From the NCBI RefSeq assembly GCF_014203235.1, contig NZ_JACHIN010000009.1:127539-191538 (forward strand): a DNA stretch of 64,000 nt, in the 5' to 3' direction. The DNA comes from Nonomuraea endophytica (GTDB lineage Bacteria; Actinomycetota; Actinomycetes; Streptosporangiales; Streptosporangiaceae). The translations under genes were made by a program, and so were the position numbers. How positions within the stretch are numbered: the stretch's first letter is position 1; every line of letters starts with the position of its first letter. This document shows, piece by piece, positions 35,031 through 46,115 of this stretch. The notes under the pieces are model-generated. The model worked only from the letters and a program-made list of their open reading frames with translations. It did not search any database and was not told the DNA's origin.

Positions 35031-35465
35031 TCAGGCATCCACGACGAGCGTCTTGGCCGCCTTGTCGTGCAGCGCCTGCTTTCGGTGGTCGAAGAGGATC
35101 CAGCCGAGGTCCAGCAGGGCGCCGATGCAGCACAGCCAGCTCAGCACGGTCCGCACCGCCTCGCGGATGGCCACCTGGCCGACCGTGGCCTTCCCGCCGT
35201 TCTCCTGCACGACCCGCATGCCGAAGAGCTTCTTGCCCACCGTCTGGCCGTTCCAGTAGGAGTGCAGCAGCCAGAAGTAGAGGAAGGCGATGACCGACTG
35301 CAGGAAGACGTGCTGCGTCGGGATGCGCTCCCAGATGCCCCGGCTGGAGTCCCAGACGTAGGTCCAGCTGTTCCAGCTGAACGGTACCGAGACGATCGCG
35401 ATGATGATCTCGTCCAGGATGCCCGAGAACAGTCGCCGCCAGCGCCCCGCCAGTGGTGGTGTCAT
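35031..35465 (-). CDS. RDD-family membrane protein
   Basis: The 144-residue protein has the RDD family layout: an N-terminal 'AGRWRRLFSGILDEIIIAIV' with the Arg and Asp-Asp-like residues, two to three membrane helices, and the conserved loop 'WNGQTVGKKLFGMRVV'. Roles proposed for RDD proteins include small-molecule or ion exchange, but the substrate is unknown here. Start ATG 35465 has no Shine-Dalgarno; GATCTT ends 6 nt upstream on the minus strand, so it may be leaderless. It lies between hppD and the M1 peptidase. Confidence 0.85.
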   Translation of the reverse strand: MTPPLAGRWRRLFSGILDEIIIAIVSVPFSWNSWTYVWDSSRGIWERIPTQHVFLQSVIAFLYFWLLHSYWNGQTVGKKLFGMRVVQENGGKATVGQVAIREAVRTVLSWLCCIGALLDLGWILFDHRKQALHDKAAKTLVVDA

Positions 35466-35499
35466 GCAAGCAAGATCACCACCACCGGGTCAGGACAAA

Positions 35500-37147
<1,648 letters not shown>

Positions 37148-37273
37148 ACGTACCATCGGGTTCAGGGTCGAGGCACCGTTATCGATCGTTTACCCTTGAC
37201 ATTCGCCCAGGTCGCGAGGGCGGAGCAGAGGGCGATCGGGGGGTTGCGCGTGCGGAGTGATGGGGAGAAGGGC

Positions 37274-39406
37274 ATGCGAAAGCGGCGGATTCTCCGCTAT
37301 TTCCTAATCGCCAGTGGTGTGGGAATCGTCGTGATGATCGGGCTCTTCGGCATCGCGTGGGCGATGACTCCCATTCCCGACAGCACGCAGAAGCAGGCGA
37401 CCGCACAGGGCTCGGTCATCTACTACCGCGACGGCAAGACCGAGATCGCCCGGCAGGGCGTCGACCGTAAGAACGTTCCACTCGCCAGCGTGCCCAAGCA
37501 CGTGCGCGACGCGGTCATCGCCATCGAGAACCGCTCCTTCTACACCGACAGCGGCGTGTCGGTGAAGGGCACCGTGCGCTCGGTCTGGTCCACCGTCACC
37601 GGCCAGCAGCTGCAGGGCGGCTCCACGATCACGCAGCAGCTCGTCCGCAACTACTACAGCGGGCTCAGCCAGGAGCGATCGGTCACCCGCAAGTTCAAAG
37701 AGATCCTGATCGCGATGAAGGTCGATCAGTCGAAGTCCAAGGAATGGGTGCTGGAGCAGTACCTCAACACCATCTACTTCGGCCGCGGCGCCAACGGCGT
37801 GCAGGCCGCCTCCCAGGCCTACTTCGGCAAGGACGTCAGCAAGATCACCGTTTCCGAGGCCGCCTACCTCGCCTCCGTCATCCAGCAGCCCAGCCGCTTC
37901 GCCGACCCCCAGGGCGGCGACCTCGACGCGGCCAGGTCCCGCTGGACCTCGGTGATCAACGGCATGCGCGAGATCGGCGCGCTGACGTCCGCCCAGGCGG
38001 CGTCCGAGAAGTTCCCCACGCTCAAGGCGCCGAAGAAGCCCTTCGAGTTCAAGGGCCAGAGCCAGTACATGGTCGACCAGGTACGCGCCGAGCTCAACCG
38101 GCGCGGCTACACCGACGAGGCCATCAACAGCGGCGGCCTGAAGATCGTGACCACCTTCGACAAGAAGCTCATGGACGCCGCCGCCCGCGCGGTCAAGCAG
38201 GTCATCCCGGCCAACACCCCGAAGAAGATCCGCGTCGGCCTGGCCGCGGTCGAACCGTCCACCGGCGAGGTCGTCGCCTTCTACGGCGGCAAGGCCTCCC
38301 AGTACAAGTACGACAACGCCTTCTCCTCCCAGGTGCAGGCGGGCTCGACCTTCAAGCCCTACACGCTCGCCGCCGCGCTCAACGACGGCATGGGCCTCTC
38401 GACACGGGTCGACGGCAACTCGCCGATGCGCGTGGCCTCCGACCCCGCGCACCCCATCCCCAACGACAGCGGGCGCTCCTACGGCCACATCAACCTGATC
38501 CGCGCCACCCAGAGCTCCGTCAACACCGCCTTCGTCGACCTCGGCCAGAAGGTCGGCCTCGACAAGGTCGCCGCCACCGCGACGGCCATGGGCATCCCCG
38601 CCTCGCAGCTCAAGCAGCACCAGGGCGCCGCCTCGTTCCCGCTCGGCGTGGCCTCGGTCAGCGCCGTGCAGAACGCCTCCGGCTTCTCCACCTTCGCCAA
38701 CGGCGGCGTACACGCCGAGGCGCACGTCATCAAGTCGGTCACCGACGCCCGCGGCAAGAAGACGACCATCAAGCCGGCCACCGCCCAGGCCATCAGCAAG
38801 GAGGCGGCCGGCGACGCCACGTACGCGATGCAGCAGGTCGTCAAGTACGGCACCGGCACCGCCGCCCGCCTCTACGACCGCCCCGTCGCCGGCAAGACCG
38901 GCACCACGGACGACTCGGGCGCGGTGTGGTTCAACGGCTTCACCGCCCAGATGGCGACCGCGGTGAACATGTTCCGCGACGACAACAAGACCGTCGAGAT
39001 CCCCGGGTACGGCGTGCAGTTCGGCGGCCAGCTCCCGGCCCAGATCTGGCGGGCCTTCATGACCGAGGCGATGGCCGGCAAGCCCGTCGTCCAGTTCCCC
39101 GAGCCCACGGACTTCGGCTACGGCACCTACGACTCCGAGCCCGAGGACGACCGCGCCCTGCGCGACGACAACGCCCGCGAGCCGGACGACTGGCCCAACG
39201 ACGACGTCACCCAGACGCCCGACCCGACGTTCGAGCCCACGCAGCCCGAGCCCACGGACACTCCCAGCGACGACCCGACCGTCCCGGAGGAGCCGGAGAC
39301 CGGCCCGCCCACGGGCGACAACGGTCCCGGCGTCCCCACCACGGGACCGGGCGACGGCCGGGACAACACCGGCCGCCCCGGCAACGGCGGCCGTCCCAAC
39401 GGCTAG
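37274..39406 (+). CDS. Bifunctional class A penicillin-binding protein
   Basis: The 710-residue cell-wall synthase has a cytoplasmic head, one membrane helix (residues 10-31), a GT51 glycosyltransferase domain (catalytic Glu85 in [32 protein letters not shown]) and a transpeptidase domain with Ser358-TFK, Ser415-V-N and Lys541-T-G. The GT51 motif has Asn in place of the usual Asp after the glutamate. The last ~90 residues are a Pro/Asp/Glu/Gly tail typical of actinobacterial PBP1. ATG 37274 has GGGGAGAAGG upstream. The stop shares CTAG (39403-39406) with nadE. Confidence 0.93.
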   Translation: MRKRRILRYFLIASGVGIVVMIGLFGIAWAMTPIPDSTQKQATAQGSVIYYRDGKTEIARQGVDRKNVPLASVPKHVRDAVIAIENRSFYTDSGVSVKGTVRSVWSTVTGQQLQGGSTITQQLVRNYYSGLSQERSVTRKFKEILIAMKVDQSKSKEWVLEQYLNTIYFGRGANGVQAASQAYFGKDVSKITVSEAAYLASVIQQPSRFADPQGGDLDAARSRWTSVINGMREIGALTSAQAASEKFPTLKAPKKPFEFKGQSQYMVDQVRAELNRRGYTDEAINSGGLKIVTTFDKKLMDAAARAVKQVIPANTPKKIRVGLAAVEPSTGEVVAFYGGKASQYKYDNAFSSQVQAGSTFKPYTLAAALNDGMGLSTRVDGNSPMRVASDPAHPIPNDSGRSYGHINLIRATQSSVNTAFVDLGQKVGLDKVAATATAMGIPASQLKQHQGAASFPLGVASVSAVQNASGFSTFANGGVHAEAHVIKSVTDARGKKTTIKPATAQAISKEAAGDATYAMQQVVKYGTGTAARLYDRPVAGKTGTTDDSGAVWFNGFTAQMATAVNMFRDDNKTVEIPGYGVQFGGQLPAQIWRAFMTEAMAGKPVVQFPEPTDFGYGTYDSEPEDDRALRDDNAREPDDWPNDDVTQTPDPTFEPTQPEPTDTPSDDPTVPEEPETGPPTGDNGPGVPTTGPGDGRDNTGRPGNGGRPNG

Positions 39407-40251
39407 GCCCCCGGCCGCCACCAGTCGTCGTACGGCGTGACCGGAAGGGCCCGCTTGTGCCGGGTGGCGAGATAGGCCGACTCGACCTTGGCCGCCACCT
39501 CCGGCGTGACCTCGGCGCCTTCCAGGTAGTCGTCGATCTGGGCGTAGGTCAGGCCGAGCGCCACCTCGTCGGGCAGCGCGGGCCGGTCGTCCTCCAGGTC
39601 GGCGGTCGGCACCTTCTCCCAGACGCTCGGCGGCGCGCCCAGCTCCTGAAGCAGCGCGGCGCCCTGGCGCTTGGTCAGCCCGGTCAGCGGGGTGAGGTCG
39701 GCGCCGCCGTCGCCGTACTTGGTGAAGAAGCCGGTCACCGCCTCGGCCGCGTGGTCGGTGCCCACGACGAGCATGCCGAGCTGCCCGGCGATCGCGAACT
39801 GGATCACCATGCGCTCGCGCGCCTTGGTGTTGCCGCGCACGAAGTCGCGCAACGCCGACTCCTCGCCCAGCAGCTCCCGCACGCCGAGCGCCGTCTGCGC
39901 CGCGGTGGCGTCCGCGCCCGGCTTGACGTTCACCGCAATCGAGCGGTCCGGGCGGATGAAGTCGAGGGCGATCTGGGCGTCGTGCTCGTCGGCCTGCACG
40001 CCGTACGGCAGCCGCGCCGCGACGAACGTGGCCGCGTGCCCCTCGGCCCGCAGCTCCTCGGCGGCGAGCTGGCACAGCCGGCCGGTCAGCGTGCTGTCCT
40101 GGCCGCCGCTGACCCCGAGCACGTAGCCCTTGGCCGGGGTCGAGCGCAGGTAGTCCTTGAGGAAGTCGATCCGTCGGCGGATCTCGACTTTGGGGACGAT
40201 GGTCGCGTTGACCCCAAGTTCGCGGAGAATCTGCTCCCGTAGGTTAGCCAT
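39403..40251 (-). CDS. nadE: Ammonia-dependent NAD+ synthetase
   Basis: The 282-residue enzyme amidates nicotinate adenine dinucleotide to NAD+, using ATP. The PP-loop is [17 protein letters not shown], and the ammonia-type features are '[35 protein letters not shown]' and a short C-terminus '[17 protein letters not shown]'. There is no N-terminal glutaminase domain. Start ATG 40251 lacks a Shine-Dalgarno; TAAAGT ends 6 nt upstream, so the transcript may be leaderless and begin directly after the broken yyaL-type gene, 9 bp away. Confidence 0.95.
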   Translation of the reverse strand: MANLREQILRELGVNATIVPKVEIRRRIDFLKDYLRSTPAKGYVLGVSGGQDSTLTGRLCQLAAEELRAEGHAATFVAARLPYGVQADEHDAQIALDFIRPDRSIAVNVKPGADATAAQTALGVRELLGEESALRDFVRGNTKARERMVIQFAIAGQLGMLVVGTDHAAEAVTGFFTKYGDGGADLTPLTGLTKRQGAALLQELGAPPSVWEKVPTADLEDDRPALPDEVALGLTYAQIDDYLEGAEVTPEVAAKVESAYLATRHKRALPVTPYDDWWRPGA

Positions 40252-40260
40252 CCCGGTACT

Positions 40261-42232
40261 TTAAGCCGACAGCTCCGCCCGCAGATCCTCCGGGGTGGTC
40301 ACGGGCAGCCGGCAGGCGAAGTTACGACAGACGTAGGCGGCGGCCCCGCCGTCGATCGCCGAGCGCCCCGCCAGCAGCGGCACCTCCTCCGACGGCCCGA
40401 GGGCGATCACCAGGCCCGGCGAGCCGGACAGCATGGCCTCCCGGTGCAGCGCCCGCGTGCCGGGATCGCCGGGGGCGCCGACCACGGCCACCTCCACCGG
40501 CCCCGACAACGCGGCCGAGGCGACCGCCAGGCCCCAGCCCGCGAACCTGGCATGGCCCACGGCCAGCACGGAAACGGTGCCGAGCGCGTCGTAGGCCGCC
40601 TCGCGGTGCCGTCCTGACCCGGTCAGCGCCGCGTACGACAGCAGGGCCCCGGCCGCCGCGAACTGCCCGGAGGGCACCGCGTTGTCCGTCGGGTCCTGCG
40701 GCCGCTGGAACAGCCGCTCGGAGTCGTCAGCGGTGTCGTAGAAGCCGCCCTCGCCATCGGCGAACCGGGTGAGCACGGTCTCCAGCAGCGTCCCCGCCAG
40801 CGAATACCAGCGGGTCTCGCCGGTCGCCGAGTAGAGGGCGAGCAGGCCCTCGGCCACGTCGGCATAGTCCTCCAGCACGCCGGCGTTGGCGCCGGCCCGG
40901 CCGTCGCGCGAGGTGCGGGTCAGCCGGTCGCCGGTGACGTGCACCTCGTCCAGCAGCACGGCCGCCGCCCGCGCCGCCGCCACCAGGTCGTCGCGCTCGA
41001 ACACGACGCCGGTCTCGGCCAGCGCGGCGATGGCCAGGCCGTTCCATGCGGCCACCACCTTGTCGTCGCGGCCGGGCCGTACGCGCAGGTCACGGGCGGC
41101 GAGCAACCGCTCGCGGACCTTCTCGTAGCGTGCGGCGTCGGCCGGGTCGCGCAGCAGTTGCAGCACCGACGTGCCGTGCTCGAACGTGCCGGTGACCTCG
41201 AACAGCTCCGCCGCCCACGCGCCGTCGCCGGCGCCGAGCACCTCGGTGAGCTCGGCGGGCGTCCAGACGTAGAACTTGCCCTCCTCGCCCTCGCTGTCGG
41301 CGTCGAGCGCCGAGGCGAACCCGCCCTCGGCTGTGCCCATCTCGCGTAGCAGCCAGTCGGCGGTCTCCAGCGCGACCCTGCGGGCCAGCGGCTCGCGCGT
41401 CAGCCGCCACCAGTGGGTGTAGACGCGCAGCAGCAGGGCGTTGTCGTAGAGCATCTTCTCGAAGTGCGGCACCACCCAGCCCGCGTCCACGCTGTAGCGG
41501 GCGAAGCCGCCGCCGAGCTGGTCGTAAATGCCGCCCCTGGCCATCGCCTCCAGCGTGCGCGCCGACATCTCGCGCTCGCCCGCGCGCAGCAGGAACTCCA
41601 GCACCATCGACGGCGGGAACTTGGGCGCGTCGCCGAACCCGCCGCGCTCGGCGTCGAAGCCCGCGCGCAGATTGTGTACGGCCCGCTCCAGCGTGGCCGC
41701 CTCGGGCAGCGGGCCGTTGGGCAGCGAGGCGTGGGAGTTGAGCGCCTGGACCACCTTCGACCCCTGGGCCAGCACCTGCTCGCGGTCGCCCGCCCACGCC
41801 TGGTGAACGCCGAGCAGCAGCCGCTGGAAGGTGGCGCGGGGGAAGTAGGTGCCGCAGTAGAAGGGGTGGCCCTCGGGCGTGGCGAACACCGTCATCGGCC
41901 AGCCGCCCTGGTGGGTCATGGCCTGGGTCGCGCTCATGTAAACAGCGTCGACGTCGGGCCGCTCCTCGCGGTCGACCTTGACGCAGACGAAATGCTCGTT
42001 CATCAACTGGGCGGTGGCTTCGTCCTCGAAGCTCTCATGCGCCATCACATGGCATCAGTGGCGGTCAAGAAGCGAGTAACCAATGGCAGGATGAGTAACC
42101 CACACTGATCAATAGGGGTACGTCCCGCCGTCTCGCTTCTTGCATCGCCTCCTCTCCCCATGGCCACCAGTCGACTGGATTGGCGGCGTGCTGGAGGAGG
42201 TAGGGAGAGGTCTCACTACCCAGCCGGTTCAT
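40261..42232 (-). pseudogene. YyaL/DUF255 thioredoxin-like gene broken by a 25-bp insertion
   Basis: The family (thioredoxin-like domain plus (alpha/alpha)6 barrel) normally reads ...SVGYSxCHWCHVMAHESF. Here the N-terminus is intact from ATG 42232 ([20 protein letters not shown] ... SVGYSSCHW, Trp codon 42080-42082). Then 25 extra bases (42055-42079) shift the frame and bring a TGA at 42065-42067. The family sequence resumes in another frame with CHVMAHESF (Cys codon 42052-42054) and continues to the stop at 40261. The insertion splits the CxxC active site. Products would be a 55-residue peptide and, from GTG 42048 or ATG 42045, a ~595-residue protein without the redox site. Eleven inserted bases copy nearby sequence in inverted orientation. 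Confidence 0.85.
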
Positions 42233-42324
42233 GTGACCATCCTGTCAGAACCGACCAACTAGGTCACCGGGACGAACCGGGCGGTCCAGGACGTGCCGCC
42301 GTCGTGGGGCGTAGGTTACGGAGC

Positions 42325-43479
42325 GTGGATCTGGATTTCGTCAGCAGGCATGCCGGCCGCCCCGCCGCCGCCCTCACTCGCAGGGACGTGGCCCGCGCGC
42401 TGCTCGCCGTACCGTCGGGAGTGGCTCTGGTGGCCATGCCCGACCTGCGCCGCGCCCTGATGGGCGCGGCCAACCCGCTCTCCCTGCCGTTCTGGGAGTC
42501 GGCCAAGGCGATGCTCAGCTCGATCGAGTCGGGCGCGGCCACCGTCGGCGAGGTGCAGCGGTGGCTGGAGGCCACGGGCAGCGAGCCGATCCTGCTGACC
42601 CCCGGCTACTTCGTCTGGCCGGAGGAGGACGAGCGCGGCCCGGTGGCGGCCGAGATGTACGACCTGATGGTCGCCTTCCTGGAGGAGCGGATCGCGACGG
42701 GTGAGATCGACCCGGACGCGCTGGCCCGCGAGGAGCAGGAGGAGCGCCGCGCGTACGAGGACCTGCAGGAGCGGTGGCTCAACTCGCCGCTGCCCGACGG
42801 GCGGGTGCCAGGACACGCGGTCAGCGACGAGCAGGACGAGGAGTTGTTCGCCGCCTGGGACGAGGAGGAGGCGTTCGCGCTGTCGGAGCTGCGCCGGATC
42901 GTGGCCCAGCTGCCCAGGCGTCCCGAACTCCCCGAGGCCGACCTGGAGCGGGCGGCCGAGCGCCTGCGGGAGATCCTCGGGGTGCCCGGCTATCCGGGCA
43001 ACGTGCTGCGCGCCTGCGCCGGGCTGGACGACCGGCCGCTGCCCGACGACGACGCGGACCTGTGGACCGCGGTCGCGGCCGGCATCGCCGGGCCGATCTC
43101 CGACCTGGCCGACGTCGAGGACCCGGAGGAGTTCTCCGACCTGGATGCCGAACTCGGCCACGAGGACACGGTGCTGGCCAACCTCTGCGCCATCCAGCAC
43201 GCCGACTGGCTGGCCGCGGTGGCAGCCCTGGCCAGGCTGGGCCCCGGCGTGCTGGCCTCGCCGGAGCGGATCGCCAGGCTCATCGCCGAGTCCGAGGACA
43301 TCGACGTCGAGGGCGCCGAAGGCGACGAGGAGGACCTCGCCACCACCGAGGCGTTGTTCCTGCCGGTGGTGTTCCTGTGGGGCTACCTCGGCGCCGTGGA
43401 CGAGGACGACGTGCTCACGCCGCTCGGCTGGTGGGGACTGCCGAGGGCGCTGGAGCGCGCCTGGTCACCCGCTGAGTAG
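42325..43479 (+). CDS. Acidic protein of unknown function
   Basis: The 384-residue protein starts at GTG 42325. TAGGTT ends 7 nt upstream and no Shine-Dalgarno is present, so a leaderless start is likely; the open frame extends further upstream without support. It is very acidic and Leu/Ala/Glu-rich, mostly helical, with runs such as 'EEDERG', 'DEQDEELFAAWDEEEAF' and 'DIDVEGAEGDEEDLATTE'. I recognise no domain. It is divergent from the broken yyaL-type gene and ends 15 bp inside the convergent GNAT gene. Confidence 0.7.
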   Translation: MDLDFVSRHAGRPAAALTRRDVARALLAVPSGVALVAMPDLRRALMGAANPLSLPFWESAKAMLSSIESGAATVGEVQRWLEATGSEPILLTPGYFVWPEEDERGPVAAEMYDLMVAFLEERIATGEIDPDALAREEQEERRAYEDLQERWLNSPLPDGRVPGHAVSDEQDEELFAAWDEEEAFALSELRRIVAQLPRRPELPEADLERAAERLREILGVPGYPGNVLRACAGLDDRPLPDDDADLWTAVAAGIAGPISDLADVEDPEEFSDLDAELGHEDTVLANLCAIQHADWLAAVAALARLGPGVLASPERIARLIAESEDIDVEGAEGDEEDLATTEALFLPVVFLWGYLGAVDEDDVLTPLGWWGLPRALERAWSPAE

Positions 43480-43746
43480 GTCCTGGTAGTCGGGGTGCCG
43501 CTCGATGTACCTCTTCACGTACGGGCACAGCGGCGAGACCTTCAGCCCGGTGTCGCGGCTGGCGTCGAGCGCGTGCTTGACCAGCTGGCCCGCCAGGCCC
43601 TGGCCCTCGAACTCGCGCAGCACCTCGGTGTGCGTGAAAACGATCTTCGTGGGCAGCAGCTTGTAGTCGGCGAACCCGGCGACCCTGCCGTCCACGAGGA
43701 TCTCGAAGCGGCTCTCCGTCGAGTTGTCGACTATCTCGGTCGGCAT
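43465..43746 (-). CDS. Small GNAT-type N-acetyltransferase (YjdJ-like)
   Basis: The 93-residue protein matches the short GNAT subfamily typified by YjdJ/Gtn10 (Acetyltransf_CG): 'FADYKLLPTKIVFTHTEVLREFEGQGLAGQLVKHALDASRDTGLKVSPLCPYVKRYIERHPDYQDLL'. The acetyl-CoA loop is the modified EGQGLAGQL, and the conserved cysteine lies in PLCPYV. Start ATG 43746 directly follows the TAG of the small membrane protein, so the two are translated together. It probably acetylates a small molecule or protein amine; the target is unknown. Confidence 0.88.
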   Translation of the reverse strand: MPTEIVDNSTESRFEILVDGRVAGFADYKLLPTKIVFTHTEVLREFEGQGLAGQLVKHALDASRDTGLKVSPLCPYVKRYIERHPDYQDLLSG

Positions 43747-43914
43747 CTACTCGGCTTTCTTCTCGTCGGGCACGTCACCGTCGCGCGGCACCGTGATCCG
43801 GCCCATCTGCTTGTTCATGGACTTGATCAAGAGGTACAGGGCCGCGCCGATGGCCGCCACGACGAGGAAGCCGAGCAGGCCGGGGCTGACTTCGCCAGCT
43901 GCCAGAACTGTCAC
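43747..43914 (-). CDS. 55-residue membrane protein of the mca operon
   Basis: A short gene from GTG 43914 encodes one membrane helix (about residues 11-30, PGLLGFLVVAAIGAALYLLI) and a charged tail (KSMNKQMGRITVPRDGDVPDEKKAE). Its stop TAG abuts the GNAT start, and it begins about 60 bp after the mca stop. A small membrane protein directly downstream of mca also occurs in mycobacteria (Rv1083; known context), which supports this gene being real. The role is unknown; it could tether or regulate the detoxification amidase. Confidence 0.7.
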   Translation of the reverse strand: MTVLAAGEVSPGLLGFLVVAAIGAALYLLIKSMNKQMGRITVPRDGDVPDEKKAE

Positions 43915-43975
43915 TCTTCCAGTCTGCCATCCGGGTGCGGTGGTCGGACCGGCACCCGGTCTCGTTCAGTGGCGG

Positions 43976-44860
43976 TCAGTGGCAGGCGGGGGTGGGGTCG
44001 TCGGCGTGGATGCCGGCGAACAGGTCGTCCTCCGGCAGATCGGTGTCGACCAGCGAGCGGGCCAGGTGGTAGTCCTCGGTCGGCCAGATCTCCTGCTGCA
44101 GCTCGCGCGGGCAGCTGAAGAACCAGCCGTCGGGGTCGATCTGCGTGGCGTGGGCGATCAGCGCCTGGTCGCGGACGTCGAAGTACTCGGCGCACGGCAC
44201 CCGGGTGGTCACCGGCCACTTGGCGGGCCGGTCCTCCCAGCGGGAGATCCAGTCGGCGTACGGCGAGCCGATGCCGCGCTCGGTCATCGCGTCGTGCAGC
44301 GCCTCGAAGCGCTCCTTGGTGAAGCCCATCTGGTAGTAGAGCTTCAGCGGCTGCCACGGGTCGCCGGTGCCCGGGTAGCGGTCGGGGTCGCCGGCCGCCT
44401 CGAAGGCCTCGACGGAGACCCGGTTGGTCATGATGTGGTCGGGGTGCGGGTAGCCGCCGTCGTCGTCATACGTGATGATCACATGCGGGCGGAACTCACG
44501 GACCGCGGCCACGAGCGGCTCGGCGGCCTTCTCCAGCGGCTGGAGCGCGAAGCAGCCGTCGGGCAGTTCCTCGTCCTCGCTCTCCGGCAGCCCCGAGTCG
44601 ATGAAACCGAGAAAACGCTGCTGGACGCCGAGGATCTCGCGCGCGCGATCCATCTCCGCCCTGCGGATCTCGGCGATGTTGGCGACCACCTCGGGACGGT
44701 CCATCTTCGGGTTGAGCACGGAACCGCGCTCGCCGCCCGTGAGAGTACAGACCAGGACCTCGACGCCTTCGCGCACGTAGCGCGCCATCGTGGCGGCGCC
44801 CTTGCTCGACTCGTCATCCGGATGGGCGTGGACGGCCATCAGCCTCAGCGGTGCACTCAC
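43976..44860 (-). CDS. mca: Mycothiol S-conjugate amidase
   Basis: The 294-residue LmbE-superfamily zinc amidase cleaves mycothiol S-conjugates so that the mercapturic acid can be exported, detoxifying electrophiles. The zinc site is visible as HAHPDDE (His13, Asp16) with the distal His in 'YPHPDHIMTNR'. The full length and 'MDRPEVVANIAEIRRAEMDRAREILGV' favour Mca over the shorter-specificity MshB. Start GTG 44860 has GAGGAGAC upstream. It is divergent from the DUF4307 gene, as in mycobacteria. Its presence shows the organism makes mycothiol. Confidence 0.93.
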   Translation of the reverse strand: MSAPLRLMAVHAHPDDESSKGAATMARYVREGVEVLVCTLTGGERGSVLNPKMDRPEVVANIAEIRRAEMDRAREILGVQQRFLGFIDSGLPESEDEELPDGCFALQPLEKAAEPLVAAVREFRPHVIITYDDDGGYPHPDHIMTNRVSVEAFEAAGDPDRYPGTGDPWQPLKLYYQMGFTKERFEALHDAMTERGIGSPYADWISRWEDRPAKWPVTTRVPCAEYFDVRDQALIAHATQIDPDGWFFSCPRELQQEIWPTEDYHLARSLVDTDLPEDDLFAGIHADDPTPACH

Positions 44861-44994
44861 GGGCTCGATGTCTCCTCAGTTGGACCGATCAGTTGCCCAG
44901 AGAGGTTAGTTTCTGCTGGGCGGTCGCGAGGGCGGGGCCCACGCGGGCGACAATTGTCTCGGATAACGCTTAGGGAGTGCAGGGAGATTCCGCC

Positions 44995-45414
44995 ATGGCC
45001 ACCAGAGATGCCGAGAACGGGCCCGTTCTCGGCACACCCGACGACTTCCCCGATCGACAGAGGCGCGGGGGCCGCATGGTTGTGCACGTGGTGATCGGGG
45101 TGCTGGTCGCCATCGTCGCAGGTGGCTGGGGCTATGTGATGTGGTCGATGACGGGCGGCGCCACCGGCGCCAAGCCTCAGGTCATCACCTTCTCCATAGA
45201 ACGCCCGGACGAGGCGGAGATCACCTTCACGGTGAGCAAGCCGGCCGACCGGATGGCCGTGTGCCGCCTGCGCGCGACCGACGTCAACCACGGAGAAGTA
45301 GGCAGCAAGGAAGTAAGAATCCCCCCAGGTGAGGGTAGTAAGCAGCTCAAGGAGCGTCTGGACACCACTGCCCAGGCCACTTCCGTCCACATCCAGTACT
45401 GCAATCTCGTATAG
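44995..45414 (+). CDS. DUF4307 membrane protein
   Basis: The 139-residue protein has one membrane helix (residues 30-50, VVHVVIGVLVAIVAGGWGYVMW) and an outer domain with two cysteines (MAVCRLRATDVNHGEVGSKEV and VHIQYCNLV). This matches DUF4307 (Rv1081c type), usually found between mca and greA in actinobacteria. ATG 44995 has GGGAG at 8 nt. The function is unknown. It precedes greA on the same strand, with a 100-bp gap that contains nested inverted repeats. Confidence 0.85.
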   Translation: MATRDAENGPVLGTPDDFPDRQRRGGRMVVHVVIGVLVAIVAGGWGYVMWSMTGGATGAKPQVITFSIERPDEAEITFTVSKPADRMAVCRLRATDVNHGEVGSKEVRIPPGEGSKQLKERLDTTAQATSVHIQYCNLV

Positions 45415-45422
45415 TGAGACAT

Positions 45423-45477
45423 TTGGGGAAGCGTTCGAGCAGCTAACTTGTTAGCCTTTCGCAATTCGTAACCCCAA
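45423..45477 (+). promoter_or_regulatory. Nested inverted repeats in the greA leader
   Basis: An outer pair TTGGGG/CCCCAA (45423-45428, 45472-45477) encloses a tight dyad GCTAAC-TT-GTTAGC (45442-45455). The element begins 9 bp after the DUF4307 stop and ends 37 bp before greA. It could fold in RNA as an attenuator or act as a DNA operator. Confidence 0.4.
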
Positions 45478-45514
45478 GTGAACTCAGGGCCCCCTAAGTA
45501 AGCAAGGAGATCCC

Positions 45515-46015
45515 GTGGCCGACTCTCGCGATGAGAACGTCACCTGGCTGACGCAGGAGGCGTACGACCGCCTGAAGGAGGAGTACGACTACCTTTCGGG
45601 CCCGGGTCGCGTCGACATCGCCAAGAAGATCGAGGCCGCTCGCGAAGAGGGCGACCTGCGGGAGAACGGCGGCTACCACGCCGCGAAGGACGAGCAGGGC
45701 AAGATAGAGGCCCGGATCTTCCATCTGCGGCAGCTGCTCGACAACGTCAGGGTGGGCGAGGCGCCCAAGACCGAGGGCGTGGTGGGCCCCGGCATGACGG
45801 TGACGATCCGCTTCGAACGCGACGATGACGAGGTGACCTTCCTCCTGGCCTCCCGGGAGGAGACCGGCGCCCCGATCGACGTCTACTCGCCCAAGTCCCC
45901 GCTGGGCGCCGCGATCAACGGCAAGAAGATCGGTGAGCGGGCCACGTACTCGCTGCCCAACGGCCGGCAGAACACGGTCGAGATCCTCGAGGCCGTGCCG
46001 TACATCGGCAATTGA
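45515..46015 (+). CDS. greA: Transcription elongation factor GreA
   Basis: The 166-residue protein rescues backtracked RNA polymerase by stimulating transcript cleavage. The N-terminal coiled coil contains 'KKIEAAREEGDLRENGGYHAAKDEQGKIEARIFHLRQLL' with the acidic tip residues (DLREN), and the C-terminal FKBP-like domain ends in 'SPLGAAINGKKIGERATYSLPNG'. Start GTG 45515 has AAGGAGA at 4-5 nt. The order DUF4307-greA with mca divergent is the conserved actinobacterial arrangement. Confidence 0.96.
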   Translation: MADSRDENVTWLTQEAYDRLKEEYDYLSGPGRVDIAKKIEAAREEGDLRENGGYHAAKDEQGKIEARIFHLRQLLDNVRVGEAPKTEGVVGPGMTVTIRFERDDDEVTFLLASREETGAPIDVYSPKSPLGAAINGKKIGERATYSLPNGRQNTVEILEAVPYIGN

Positions 46016-46048
46016 CGACCAAGATTTGACGACACAGAACGACAACCT

Positions 46049-46071
46049 CCGCCGGGCCGTGGGCCCGGCGG
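46049..46071 (+). terminator. GC-rich hairpin after greA
   Basis: CCGCCGGGCC (46049-46058) and GGCCCGGCGG (46062-46071) form a perfect 10-bp stem with a 3-nt loop, 34 nt after the greA stop; one further T-A pair extends it. There is no U-tract, as is usual in actinobacteria. It lies inside the open frame of the next gene, which argues that the NlpC/P60 start is downstream of it. Confidence 0.6.
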
Positions 46072-46115
46072 ATCCTCCGCGTGCCTCGGGCATCCGGCAG
46101 GATCTGGCGTTCCTG

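Noticed and set aside
42055-42079. The 25-bp insert in the yyaL-type gene as a simple sequencing error
   Set aside because: Errors of this size are unlikely, and 11 of the bases are an exact inverted copy of sequence 55 bp away, which points to a real mutation event.
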